Shown here piece by piece: positions 23,431 through 34,163 of a stretch of 64,000 bases of DNA (position 1 is its first letter; each line of letters opens with the position of its first letter). The stretch covers positions 48,853,614-48,917,613 of the forward strand of contig JANAVB010005597.1 in assembly GCA_029216955.1 (NCBI GenBank), given 5' to 3'. The notes below the pieces were generated by a model that saw only the letters and a program-made list of their open reading frames with translations, searched no databases and had not been told where the DNA came from. The translations under genes and the position numbers were made by a program. This DNA comes from Iris pallida (Eukaryota > Streptophyta > Magnoliopsida > Asparagales > Iridaceae).

Positions 23431-23752
23431 CCTTCCAATTCACTTAATATAGAAGTGAAATCTAATTCGTTCTCTAAAATCGTGTCCTCAAGAGACCATA
23501 ACTTTAAGGCTTCTAATTTATTTTATTAAACCCATACTATTATTTATTGCGCGTCATCTTAAACATTTCCTTCTCGCGTTAATCCATGACTATCTTCGTC
23601 TTATTGAAATCATGAAGCTAATGCAAGTTTTCATTAAACGTCGTTCCTTTGTCTTGATTTGACTATGCTTCCTTATCGGTGCCCCCTTGTGCCTTTCACC
23701 CCTCTCCTAATTCCTAATTTCGAGGACGAAATTTCTTTTAAGTTGGGTAGGA
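23431..23752 (+). mobile_element. Element A internal region, 3' part
   Basis: This continues element A after the B insertion and starts with the duplicated CCTTC. It ends with TTTCGAGGACGAAATTTC and AAGTTGGGTAGGA next to the LTR. Together with 4,995-5,940 the internal region of A is about 1.26 kb, far too short for gag-pol, and I see no coding frame. Confidence 0.8.
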
Positions 23753-25966
23753 TGTAAAACCCCTAAATTTCTACTATTCTTTTTTTATTATTAAATTTAG
23801 TACTGTTTTAAAATTTATTATATTGTATGTCGCATGGTTGTATTGTACGTCGCGTACGACGTACTATTTTTTGTAATTGCTCGACGAGTGCGAATATGTG
23901 CGAGCGTACATATTTTAGAAAAATAATTTTTTTTTTCTTACACTTTCAAAATATTATTCTTGCCATAAAAAGTCTATTGTTTTTAGCAATTATTAATAAT
24001 AAAAAATTTCGTGCAAAAATATTTATTTCATAAATATTTATTTATTTTAAATAATAATATATTTTTGAAATTAATTAATATTAATATTTTATTATTCAAA
24101 AAGATTTATTATTCAAAAGGATTATTATTTTTGAAATTTATTTATCATAGTATTTTTGAAAACATATTTTTGAAATATGTGTGACAGTTTAAGTTTGATT
24201 TGATTCCATGGATACATTTAAATAGTAAACTATCTATATTTTAATTGATTTGATTTTAAACTAAAAGTAGTTAATTTGATTTAAATTAGATATTTAAAAT
24301 TTGAATTGTATTTGGAATTAGATTTGTAATTGGATTTAGTTTTAAATTAAATATATGATTTATCTCTACTTGGGTTTTAATCTATTCCTAATCCTATCCA
24401 AAGTGGGAATTCCCACATCCTATAAATATAGGCAGGTACTCCTCCACATTATTCATCTTCCATGAAATTTCTCCACAAATTCCACAACCCAAGTTAGTGC
24501 CTCGTGTCTGTGTTCTACCATCAAATTCTTATTCCAATTTTTTTTACAAATACATTTATGTTCCTGTGTCCGACACCCCGGACACGACAATCAACTAAAC
24601 CCTAATCCTATTCTAATGGCCAGTCCTCGACTCCTGCCACCGTCGTCAACACCTCCCCTGACTCATCTCCGCCACCGGCCTCGATCGTCCCCACAGACCA
24701 TCCCGACCACCCATAGCACATTGCTGCCGCCACCAAACACCACACCCGCCACACGACAACCAACCAGACCCGACCATCCCTCAACACCACCACCATCACC
24801 AGCATCAACCTTTCCCCTCTGCCAATCCCAACACCACCGCCCGGAACCACCTCGGCATCCTGCTGTCGACGCAACCCTACACCGACGGCAACACCCCGAC
24901 CAACGGGACACCACCACCGCCACCACGGCCAATGGCCGGACCACCATCACCGCCATCCATCACAGCCCACCAGAGAAAAAAAGAAGAAAATAGAAACCAA
25001 TAAGAAAACCCTAACCAGTACTCACCTGCCGCCATGGCCGCCTCCCGTCGGATCCGCCGCTGCCCGCGTGTCCGGAGTGCTCCTCCACCGCGAGCTCTCC
25101 TCCGTAAGCGGCGCACCGTCGTCGCCGCACAACCCTCGCCGGAGCTCCGCCCCTTTCCTCCTTTTTACCTCCGCCGTGCCGCATCTCGACTCTTCCGTCG
25201 AAGCGCCCAAGCTCCGACGCCACCCGCGCAAACCCTAGCTCCGGCCCCACTGCGTCGGAGCAGCGCCTACCGCTCTGTTCCCGAGCGTCCTCTCTTCACC
25301 CTTCCTCCGCCTCACCCAAGCCTTGGCCGGACCGACTTCCGCGCCTCCTCCTTCCCTCCTCTTCTCTAACCGTCACCACCGCGCCTTCCGATCGTCGGCG
25401 CTGACACTAGCCAGCCACCGCTACAGCCGGTGACCTAGCCGCATCCCGACCCTTCCGTCGAGCGCCCAAGCTCCGACCGCCCCCATCGCCTAGATCTCCT
25501 TCCACCGCCCAGCACAGCGTCCTCGCCACCGCGCGCCGCCGCCTCCTTTGCAAGGCCGACCGCCCTCTCGCCGCTCCACCGCTCAGACCCCAAGCCCTCT
25601 TCTCCCTCTCTCTCTCTCCGTTCTGCTCCTCACTTACTCGTTCCCTCGCTCTCTATCAGTCTCATCATCTCTCTCCTCCTTTTTATTTTTTATTTTCTTC
25701 TTACCATTGTTCACATCTATCCCGAGGAGAGTAACAGTTTTTATTTTAATTTATTTATTTATTATTTATTTTTTTGCTTTGTTTGTTTAGTTAACTTATT
25801 TTAAATAGTTATTAATATAGTTAATAGTATGTTTTAGTGTTAACATTACAGTAATTAGTTATTACCATGATTATCTTTATTATTATTATTATTATTATTA
25901 TTCTTATCATTATTATTTTCTGATTTATTATTCTGATTATTATTATTATTACTATTATTATTATTG

Positions 25967-25998
<32 letters not shown>

Positions 25999-27736
25999 TC
26001 ATTTTTGGTTGGTATTGTCTTATTAATTAGATTTTTTGTCTTGTTCCTAATTCTCTTTGAGTATTATCATTACCATTATTTTTATAGTAATATTAGGATT
26101 ACTAATATTATCACTATTGATTACTATTTTATTGGATATTATTGCTAAACATCATATTTAATATTTTACTATTATTATTACTATACTTTTTGTAACTAAT
26201 ATTATGTTACTATAAATAACTGATTTTTGCGTAATTGGGTATCAAACAATCTTTTCAAATTATTTTGTAAAATATGGATATATAGTTATATAAATAATTG
26301 GTTTGGCTTATATTTCGAAATATAGTTTTCTGCCTATAATTTCAAGTTTGACAACTTAGAGTTTTGTCGAAAACGATTTTTGACTTTAAAGTATTTCTTT
26401 TAAACTCAAACTGGTTTTCGATTATTATAAATAGTAGTTCTCTAAAATCGTATGTGTTATTATTCATCTTTTCTTTCTTTGACTTTTCTCCTTCCACGAC
26501 CAAGCCTATTATTCCAATTCCTTCGCCAATCCTGTCCTTCCTCCATATGTCCCCCTTAACCAATTTGACCGTTCTGGACCCAATGGAATTGTCCGTGCCA
26601 TCAACGGAGGTCCCCGTGTATAGTTGTTGCACCGAAGTCGCAGTTCGTGCCACCGTGATTATCGCAGCACACCAGGCGCTCTACCAGGCAAGACACCTTG
26701 CCATTAGCTGTTTAATTATTTTAGCTCATATTTCATGCATTATTATTATTTTCTCTATGCAAAATAAACTGTGATACATAGCATAACCTGTTAGAACTTA
26801 TTGTTCATTTATTGTTCCTGCTATGTATTATTTTTCTTACACATAAACCTAGATTTAAGGGACCACCTTGTGAGTTGCATTCATGGCCTTGACACGTTGT
26901 AGCACGAAGTTGTGTGTCGCATGTAGAACACGAACATACGTGACTGGCTGGCCACTGGTGCGTATAAGCCGTGCGATAGGAATAACCGCTAATAGAAATT
27001 GCATGCTAGTTTGACTTAGCGGTTATAGAGGTTTATTGTTGTGGATACAACATGGTAGGCATTGGGTGGGAAGAACATCTCCTTAATGTATGGGTCATTG
27101 ATGCACTGCCCTGATAGCCGGTTATCTCCAGTAGGAGGTACGGTCCTGATTGCCGGTTATCTCCAGTGGGAGGTACGGTCCTGATTCCTGATTCCTGACT
27201 GAGCCGGTCCATGCGTCAAAGGTTTATTCTTTAAATTGCATACTCACTATAGTACGGTTAGGTACCCTATTGTATGTGTCCTTTAATTATTGAGCAATAT
27301 TTATTCAGTTTATATGGCATGATATTATGTGTCTTGTTACGTCCCTCTGAGGACCTGGTTGTCTTGCCAGGTGTGTGCTATTGTCTTTCGCAGGTGCTTT
27401 CGCTCTAGCCGTGATCTTCGCTATTTCTTCGAGGATGATTGCATTTGAATCGTCTTCGCTTCGCTCGCCGCTCATTTCATTTCCCATGTATTTTATTTTC
27501 CTTATTTTGTTGGTAGTGGATTTGTCTCCGCCCAACATATTGTATCAAGACTATCATTATCATTTTATGATATCTTTATTTCCTTTATTTTGTGTGGATG
27601 AGTTTAGTTGTGGTTTACTGCATTTTACAGCTTATGTATTTATACGAGGCTTCCATATATTGGAGTATACTTCGTATGAATACAGCTGGCATGTCTACGT
27701 TCCTAGTCCTACGTATTTTGGGACTGGGGCGTTACA
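23753..27736 (+). mobile_element. Element A 3' LTR (3,984 bp)
   Basis: It begins TGTAAAACCCC and ends GGGGCGTTACA. It is a full-length partner of 1,099-4,994, with the same TATA box (24,421-24,428), C-rich section, ATT microsatellites and 35-bp pair. To its right, at 27,737, lies the broken LTR of element C, so A was inserted there. The first 5 bp of the right flank are AATCA; the left duplication would lie outside the window. Confidence 0.87.
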
Positions 27737-27913
27737 AATCAAAAATTTTAAAGTCTTATTTCCGTAAAATATTATTAAAATACATTTTTGACAAATCTCT
27801 CTTTTCATTTCATAAGTGTCTATAACCCTTGTTTTAAAAAAGAATAATCATTTCCTACTTGGAAGATATTTAAAATTAAACAAATAATTAAAAATCTGGA
27901 AAGAGGGGTTACA
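27737..27913 (-). mobile_element. Element C: partial 3' LTR truncated by element A
   Basis: On the minus strand an LTR begins TGTAACCCC at 27,913, directly after the pre-LTR motif TTTCGAGGACGAAATTA and AAGGTTGGTAGATT. Only 177 bp are left before element A starts. The layout mirrors that of A, so C is an older, diverged relative in the opposite orientation. Confidence 0.7.
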
Positions 27914-28467
27914 AATCTACCAACCTTAAAAATAATTTCGTCCTCGAAATTCTAACTCATCTATATGCTTAAAATTCAAAATAAAAAAATGAAAAGAATA
28001 AATCCACTTTTACCACAATCTTCTCGAGTCTAATCCCTCATAATATTTTATAGCCCTTTCTAGCCATTCTATAACTCTGAATACTTGAGGACTGCTACCC
28101 ACCTTAGAAGTTAGGATGTGGTGGCGAGGTTCATGTCACTGGGCTGGCCGATGGTAGCTATACTTGCGTATACAACTATCATAGTCATAGGGATACTCTA
28201 TATCTATCTATCCATTACGAGTTTTCATCTTTCCAATCAGTGAAGACGAAAACAATAAAGGGTTCAAGAGAGATGAACGCAATTACATGATTCAAGAGCG
28301 ATTGTTTAATTCAAGAGGAATTGTCAAGCAGTCGCGGATGAGATCCTGGATACCTCTATATCTCAATCTACGTAGGATAATTAAATGAAGAGCGAACCAA
28401 ATGCATCATGGCTGATCAGACCGTAATACAATGATTCTGATTAGACAATATGTTAGCAGGACATATG
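27914..28467 (-). mobile_element. Element C internal region, related to element A
   Basis: Read on the minus strand, about 28,240-28,455 aligns with A's internal 5,555-5,820. Shared words include CTATTGTCTAATCAGAA, GGTCTGATCA, TTGGTTCGCT, CGACTGC(C/T)TGACAATTCCT and TCTTTGAA. No coding frame was found. It shows that A and C form one family and gives a copy of the region without the B insertion. Confidence 0.65.
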
Positions 28468-28575
28468 CATCCATGCGGCACTATTCATCCATACGGCACT
28501 ATTCATTCCTGCGGCACTATGCATCCATGCGGCACTATTCATTCCTGTGGCATTATTCATTCTTGCGGCACTATT
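28468..28575. repeat. 18-bp tandem repeat (six units)
   Basis: Six successive 18-bp units resemble CATCCATGCGGCACTATT, with small changes (CATTCCTGCGG, CATCCATACGG and similar). It lies just beyond the part of element C that aligns to A. The period is in phase with codons, but no long frame uses it. Confidence 0.85.
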
Positions 28576-29250
28576 CATCGTTCATGTCAGATTCAGGACA
28601 GATGAACTAGAAAATGTCCAAATCTTATTTTGGCCATAACTTCCTCAAAACAAGTCGAAATCTAACTTTTCAAATGTCTATTTTGGGTAAAATTGAATTC
28701 TCTATAACATAAAACAATCAAAACTTGAAAATAATGAAGTTTGGTAGATCAAAACCAAAGAAAACCGAAAATGCTATAAATTTGATCTAAAAAAATTCAT
28801 CCATCAAACCCAAAAATGTCAAGTTCTAAAAAGACTTAAAATCAAGTAAGGAAGAGAATGGAACAATAAAACTTGAGATCCATCATGAAGCAAGTTACAC
28901 TTGCCTAGGACTTGGTAGGTGGGAGGAGTAAATGAAGAAGATGAAGAAGTAAATGAAGTGAATGAGGAGAGAGAGAGAAGGAGTTGGGTTATATATCAAC
29001 CCTCTCCATCTCAAACCAAACCAAGCCAAGCCAAGTCAAACCAAGTCAAATTGAACCAAACCAATCAAATAAACCAAGTCAAGATTAAACCAAGACTAGG
29101 CTAAGCAAAACAAGTCTAACTACGGTCCACCTGATAAATGCTAGAAATCTCGTATACGCATACAAAAATACGTTTAACGGGAAACGGGAGTGAAAATAAA
29201 AATGTGGACACGTGCATATCTTAATAAAATATCCACATTGCTTAGTCGAG
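28576..29250. other. Non-coding stretch next to element C
   Basis: This is AT-rich sequence with a run of CCAAACCAAGCCAAG-like short repeats (about 29,020-29,110). It may be more of element C's leader or LTR, but I could not anchor an edge. A short plus-strand frame across the CCAAG repeat is compositional and I do not call it a gene. Confidence 0.4.
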
Positions 29251-29261
29251 ATCTAAGGACC

Positions 29262-29556
29262 AAAATGCTATTTGTCACTCCAAGGTATTCCTTGGCAGCT
29301 TATATGTCGTCTGACGTGACAGCTGACATAATAACTGATAAGACAAATTTAAAAGTAAACTAAAATTAATATTAATATTAAAATAACATTAAAATTAATA
29401 TTAATATTAACATCAACATTAACGTTAACAATAACATTGACATTAAAAAATTGGATAATTAATTTTTAGGGTTAGAATTTGTCATGTCAGCTGAGATGTC
29501 GATGCCACCAGCTGTCACGTAAGAAGTGATAGTTTGGAGGAACATTTTGGAGATAC
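29262..29556. repeat. Imperfect inverted-repeat element (MITE-like)
   Basis: The outer arms share CCAAAATG and CGTGACAGCTG, and the inner arms share CAGCTGACAT with ATGTCAGCTG. Between them lies an AT core of TTAATATTAA-type words. The edges and any target duplication are unclear, so the class cannot be set. It resembles the better-preserved foldback element at 30,954 in its core. Confidence 0.4.
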
Positions 29557-29921
29557 GAATAACATTACTTATGTAGATTATAGTTCATACTAATAGAAAA
29601 TTAATTTAAATTTTATGTTAATTTTTACTTATATTTTGTAAGTTTAAATAGAGAATATTTTTATCTATTTTCTCAATTGAGATTTAAGTTATTTGATAAG
29701 TCTTTTGGGGATTGAATTTACCTTCTTTTTATTTCTTAAAAGTTTATAAATAGTTTGTTAACTCCAAAATTTTTAATTAAGAATGAGAAATATTTACTCT
29801 TGAGTTTATACGATCGATGAGATATCAAAATTTTATAGTGGATCTCTCTCGTCCTCTTCTCCACCTCTGATATTGACGCAAATCAGTCTCGAATACAAAA
29901 GTCGCATAATCGACATCCAAT

Positions 29922-30107
29922 CAGGGCCGGTCCGGAGAGTTGGATTGCCCTATCCTGAAACTAATAACTAATTTTAATTGCCCCTTGATCCTTGTTGTTA
30001 GCTGGTCTTGGTTGTCATCCGTAACCCTGATCTTTGGTGGGATCATACTAGCAAAGGGGGTTGTCCAAGCCCCAAGACATGTCTGGCTTACCTCAGGACC
30101 GGCCATG
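29922..30107. mobile_element. hAT-like MITE, 186 bp (CAGGGCCGGTCC termini)
   Basis: The left end is CAGGGCCGGTCC and the right end is GGACCGGCCATG, inverted with one mismatch. It is flanked by a perfect 8-bp duplication CATCCAAT (29,914-29,921 and 30,108-30,115). Eight-bp duplications are diagnostic of hAT elements. It has no coding capacity. Confidence 0.85.
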
Positions 30108-30115
30108 CATCCAAT

Positions 30116-30953
30116 ACAACTTACACATTATTATTTTTAATTATAAGTCGATTGTTATGTTTTGTATTACCATTATAATTTTGTGATAAATTTATAGAAG
30201 TTGATTGTTCATATTTTATTTGAAGTTTTTGAGCCAAGTTTTGACACATCTCTAATTTTATACAGATCTTTTTTCTCTAGGTCCCTCTTCGTATATAGTT
30301 GGATATTTGTCAAATTTCTAGGTGATAATGGTGAGAGAGAGAGAGAGTGAGAGAGAGAGAGCCATAGTAGAATTGGAGAGAACTCCATCTCTGCAATTCC
30401 CCAATGACTAATAACTGTTGTAATAATCGGGAACATATAGAGAGAGAGAGAGGAACACATGACAGAAATATGAACGCAAACCCAACAAAACATCCACTTG
30501 CCTACTGGAGAGTATACACGTGCCTATTGAGTACACGTGCTATGGAGTTCGAGAACGAAATAAATAATTTATGATGTAGCAGGAGATCAAAAAAACCTAT
30601 ATATACTATAGCTTATATAACTAGATATTTATCAAAGTTTTGAAATTCTGGTAAATAATTAAGACTATTTATTTAACACAAATAATTGTAGTTATTTATA
30701 TAAAAAAATATATTATAATTTAATACAAAGATTTGGGACAAAGTTTCTGTACGACAACGACAGAGGGAGAACGACGAAGATGGTCGATTGACAACAAAAA
30801 GTTAGCATTTGAGAAAAAAAAATTAATGTATCCAATACCGAATACGAAAAATGGAGTTACGCACTAAGATTATACTGACACCCTGCAATACAATCACCGC
30901 TTAAAGACAATTGAGTAATCTATGCATTAGTCAACTCCAATGGCATGATGAGC
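30116..30953. other. Intergenic, no gene seen
   Basis: AT-rich sequence with GA microsatellites at about 30,330-30,360 and 30,440-30,452. No coding or element signature was recognised. Confidence 0.5.
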
Positions 30954-31330
30954 GGATCAAAAGTCCTCCTTAGAACCCCCTCTAAAAATTTCGCTCTCTC
31001 AGCCATAATTTAATGTTAATATTAATATTAATATTAATATTAATGTTAATGTTAATATTAACATTAATATTAATGTTAATATTGATGTTAATGTTAATAT
31101 TAATTTTTATTTTTATATTAATGTTAATGTTAATGTTAATGTTAATATTAATGTTAATATTAAATTTAATGTTAAGTTTAATGTTAATTTTAGTATTTAA
31201 TGTTAATATTAACATTAATATTAACATTAATATTAATATTAACATTAATATTAACATTAATATTAACATTAAATTACGGCTGAGAGTGAGGAATTTTTTT
31301 AGAGGATTTTCTAAGGGGGGCTTTTGATCC
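30954..31330. mobile_element. Foldback/MITE element, 377 bp, near full-length inverted repeat
   Basis: The left arm begins GGATCAAAAGTCCTCCTTAG and the right arm ends with its near-inverse, CTAAGGGGGGCTTTTGATCC. The arms (TCTAAAAA, CTCTCAGCC, TAATTTAATGTTAA) pair across nearly the whole element, and the core is a mirrored run of TTAATATTAATGTTAA words. The transcript or single strand would fold into one long hairpin. The target duplication is unclear, so the superfamily is open. Confidence 0.75.
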
Positions 31331-31551
31331 GGATTATATATCTCAATCCACGAACAAACATTAAAGACATGACATAAATGAAAAAGCAATCACGCGTCTC
31401 AAACATTATATCGTATATGATCATTAAGCTAATAATAGCAAAATAAGGTACTAGTATAATTAGCAATAATACATGATCACAATCTAGCTGTATAACTATG
31501 CAAAGGAACGTACTCACATAGCTAAATGAGCTAACACGTATTGGATAGCTA

Positions 31552-31780
31552 CAGCTCAGGGCGGCTAGGGCGACCGCCCAGGACGACATGGAATATGAGG
31601 ACCCAAAAAAAAATTTAATGTATATATTTTAGTAATATTGTATCTAAATAGAATTAATACATACATTAGGTTCAAATGGTAACATTTTTTAAATTTTACT
31701 TTTATTTTAATTTTTTATATATTATATATGAGCCTTTTTAAAAGTTTGACTAGGGCCCCATGAACTCAGGGTCGGCCCTG
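31552..31780. mobile_element. hAT-like MITE, 229 bp
   Basis: The left end contains CAGCTCAGGGCGGC and GGGCGACCGCCCAGG; the right end is CAGGGTCGGCCCTG. The flanks GATAGCTA (31,544-31,551) and GATAGATA (31,781-31,788) form an 8-bp duplication with one change. It belongs to the same broad family as the elements at 29,922 and 32,807. Confidence 0.7.
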
Positions 31781-32051
31781 GATAGATAAACATAAACGCC
31801 TAAAGAAAAGTGTACTAAGAGTGGCGTAGAAGAAGCACCCACTCCTAGGTTCAAATTTTGGTTGTAACATTTTTAAAAAATTACTTTTATTTCAATTTTT
31901 TATATATTATATATGGGCCCTATTTTAAAAGTTTGACTAGGACCCCCATGAATCCAGAGCCGGCCCTGGATAGATAAACATAAACGCCTAAAAAAAGTGT
32001 TAATACAAAATGATAATACTAAGAGTGGCGAAGAAGAAGCACCGACTCTTA
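31668..32051. repeat. Tandem duplication of about 179 bp spanning a MITE end
   Basis: The segment starting AGGTTCAAA at 31,668, which includes the right end of the MITE and its flank (GATAGATAAACATAAACGCC), is repeated from 31,847. The second copy carries a second CCGGCCCTG end at about 31,962-31,970. The two copies have diverged and the second is about 25 bp longer. Confidence 0.8.
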
Positions 32052-32798
32052 GCTCAAGCGCCACTACCCTCGGGTGCAATACATCAAAGTGAAGAGCGAA
32101 AGATCCTCTATCTCCGCTACAAGATCTAGCCATACAAAATCAATGGAGTCAATTCCCAAGTAGTAAGCACGACAAGGAAACTCGAATAGGAAGTGAAAAC
32201 CAACATAAAAAGTAAAGAGAATAGCACGAATACTAGATTAGGCTCTATAGTCCATCTACGAGACGATGATCCCACCTCTATACCAAACAAGAACAAGAGA
32301 GGAAACTGTACCGAAGACAGCCCTATTCATCAGTCTGCTACACTAACCACCATCACAAAATCTAATAGATAAGCAGAAAATAAGTACACAAGCAACCAAG
32401 TAAACTTACAACGTTACGGCAAATGATCACTGTTTTATGAAATCACATAACATTCTCTTTAATGCATGCACACGAGAGGCCACTTCTAAAATTAACACGG
32501 CATAAACAATAAAAGAAAAAACATAAGAACAAGAAAACAATAAAAGAATATTATATGAATAGATAAAATACGATATAAGACCAGAAGAAAAAAATAGTAC
32601 AAAAAGATATATTTAAAAAAAAGAAGTACGAGTATATCAAATACAGCACTAAGCGATAAACATGCCCAACAGTCTTGCATTAACCATGATATCTAAAAAG
32701 AAAGAACATTTGGCTCTTGAGCAGAGGAAGCCTAATGGCCAATTTTAACTTGAACTAATTACATAAACATCAGTTGATGATTTAGATAAATGCCCTCA
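32052..32798. other. Intergenic, no gene seen
   Basis: Moderately AT-rich sequence without a convincing coding frame, splice chain or element end. Confidence 0.45.
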
Positions 32799-32806
32799 AT
32801 TAGCTA

Positions 32807-33760
32807 CAGGCCCGGCCCAGGCTAGGGGTGAGGTGGGCAACCGCCCAGGGCCTCCGATTTTTGAAGGCCCCATAATTCTAATGTAAATAGACCAGCACCA
32901 AATTTTAAAAAAAAATGGAATGAAAAGCCCAAAATTGATAGCAGATCTAAGAAGATGCTGAAAGAAAAGAAGAAACAAAACGTACGCCTCTTCACCTTCA
33001 AAAAAAATTGAAACTTCCCTAATTTCGAAACGGTAAAAAAAACTGAAAGTGCGCTCAAACGGTTGCAAAAAATTTAAATCTCACCACCTATTCATCTTCT
33101 TCCCCTCTTTTATATAACAGAAAATTCAACATATTTTATTGTCTTCTCTCTCTCTGGACTGGACCGAACAATCGAACATCATACAGAGTAACACATCGCC
33201 GACGAGTTGGCGACCTTCTCCTGCAACCACGAGACCCCAAACCAGTGACCAGGTATGATTTATGAAAGAAGAGAGAGTGAAGAGTTATTATGTATTGATT
33301 CTTTTCGGGTTGCAAATTTGTCATAGTAGCACTAGCAATCAATACTGTACGTCACATCACATGGGTGATAGCCTGATGGGTCTGGAGCAGGGACAATTTT
33401 TTTTAAGCTTTGGTTGCAACTTGCAAGCAAATGTACACAAAATATTTTTTAACCAAGTTTCTCTCGCTAAACCCCCACACTTTATGAAGGCTAGCTGCTA
33501 GAGCACAGTAGCAAAACTTCAAAGGACGAAGACCATAGAAAGGTCAGAAAAAACTATAAATTAGAAATGTATTTAAAGTAAGATTAAATGGTCTAGCTAT
33601 GGTATCTATTGAAAGTAATATATTAGAAAATTTTGATTATGATAGCTTAATTGATGATTTTGCCCATAAAAATGCTAAAATAAATTTTTATTTAGGTGAA
33701 AAAAAAAGGCCTCGTTTTCACATTACGCCCTAGGCCCCATAAAGTGTAGGACCGGCCCTG
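32807..33760. mobile_element. hAT-like non-autonomous element, 954 bp
   Basis: The termini are CAGGCCCGGCCC and GGACCGGCCCTG, inverted. A perfect 8-bp target duplication ATTAGCTA lies at 32,799-32,806 and 33,761-33,768. Subterminal words GGGCAACCGCCCAGGGCC and GGCCCCATAA recur at both ends. No transposase frame is visible. A GA/CT tract occurs near 33,144. Confidence 0.88.
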
Positions 33761-33886
33761 ATTAGCTAACATGCAACCTTAGCATTTCTTCGGGACCAAA
33801 TAAACAACAGACACATCAAAGCTACATCAATATTTCCTCCCATAAACTAGATGAGTAAACCCTGTATGTACAAGTGAATTGAACCT

Positions 33887-34163
33887 CTACTCAAAAACAG
33901 GCTCCAGCTTGAGCTCTGGATTGTCATCAAAGAAGTACTGTTCGGCCCTCTTAGGGGGATGAGAAAGCACAGTGCGTCCACTGTCGTGGCCTCTCATAAG
34001 CAGCTTAGCAATCTTGCCTCTCCATTCCAGGCTGTACGTCTCATTTTTCTTGTCATGAACCACTCGGTCGCAGAAGTTGAGCAGTGTTCCAATCCCGCTG
34101 TTCCGCATCCAACCATACTCCTCCAGGACACGAGCTTCACCCTCACTTAAATCCACTCCCACC
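33887..34163 (-). CDS. Terminal exon of the conserved plant protein
   Basis: The acceptor TCTTAG lies at 34,164. The exon opens in phase 0 with VGVDLSEGEARVLEEYGW and includes NFCDRVVHDKKNE and EWRGKIAKLLM; the stop is at 33,887. It joins in phase to the exon ending LLENKPLL at 44,844 across the 10.7-kb intron. The motifs are acidic and hydrophilic and suggest a folded C-terminal domain. No enzymatic motif is recognised. Confidence 0.75.

Noticed and set aside
28468..28575. CRISPR array
   Set aside because: The 18-bp units are directly adjacent without spacers, and the sequence is plant nuclear DNA.
30982..31389. Leu/Ile/Asn repeat frames on both strands
   Set aside because: They arise from the mirrored TTAATATTAATG core of the foldback element.
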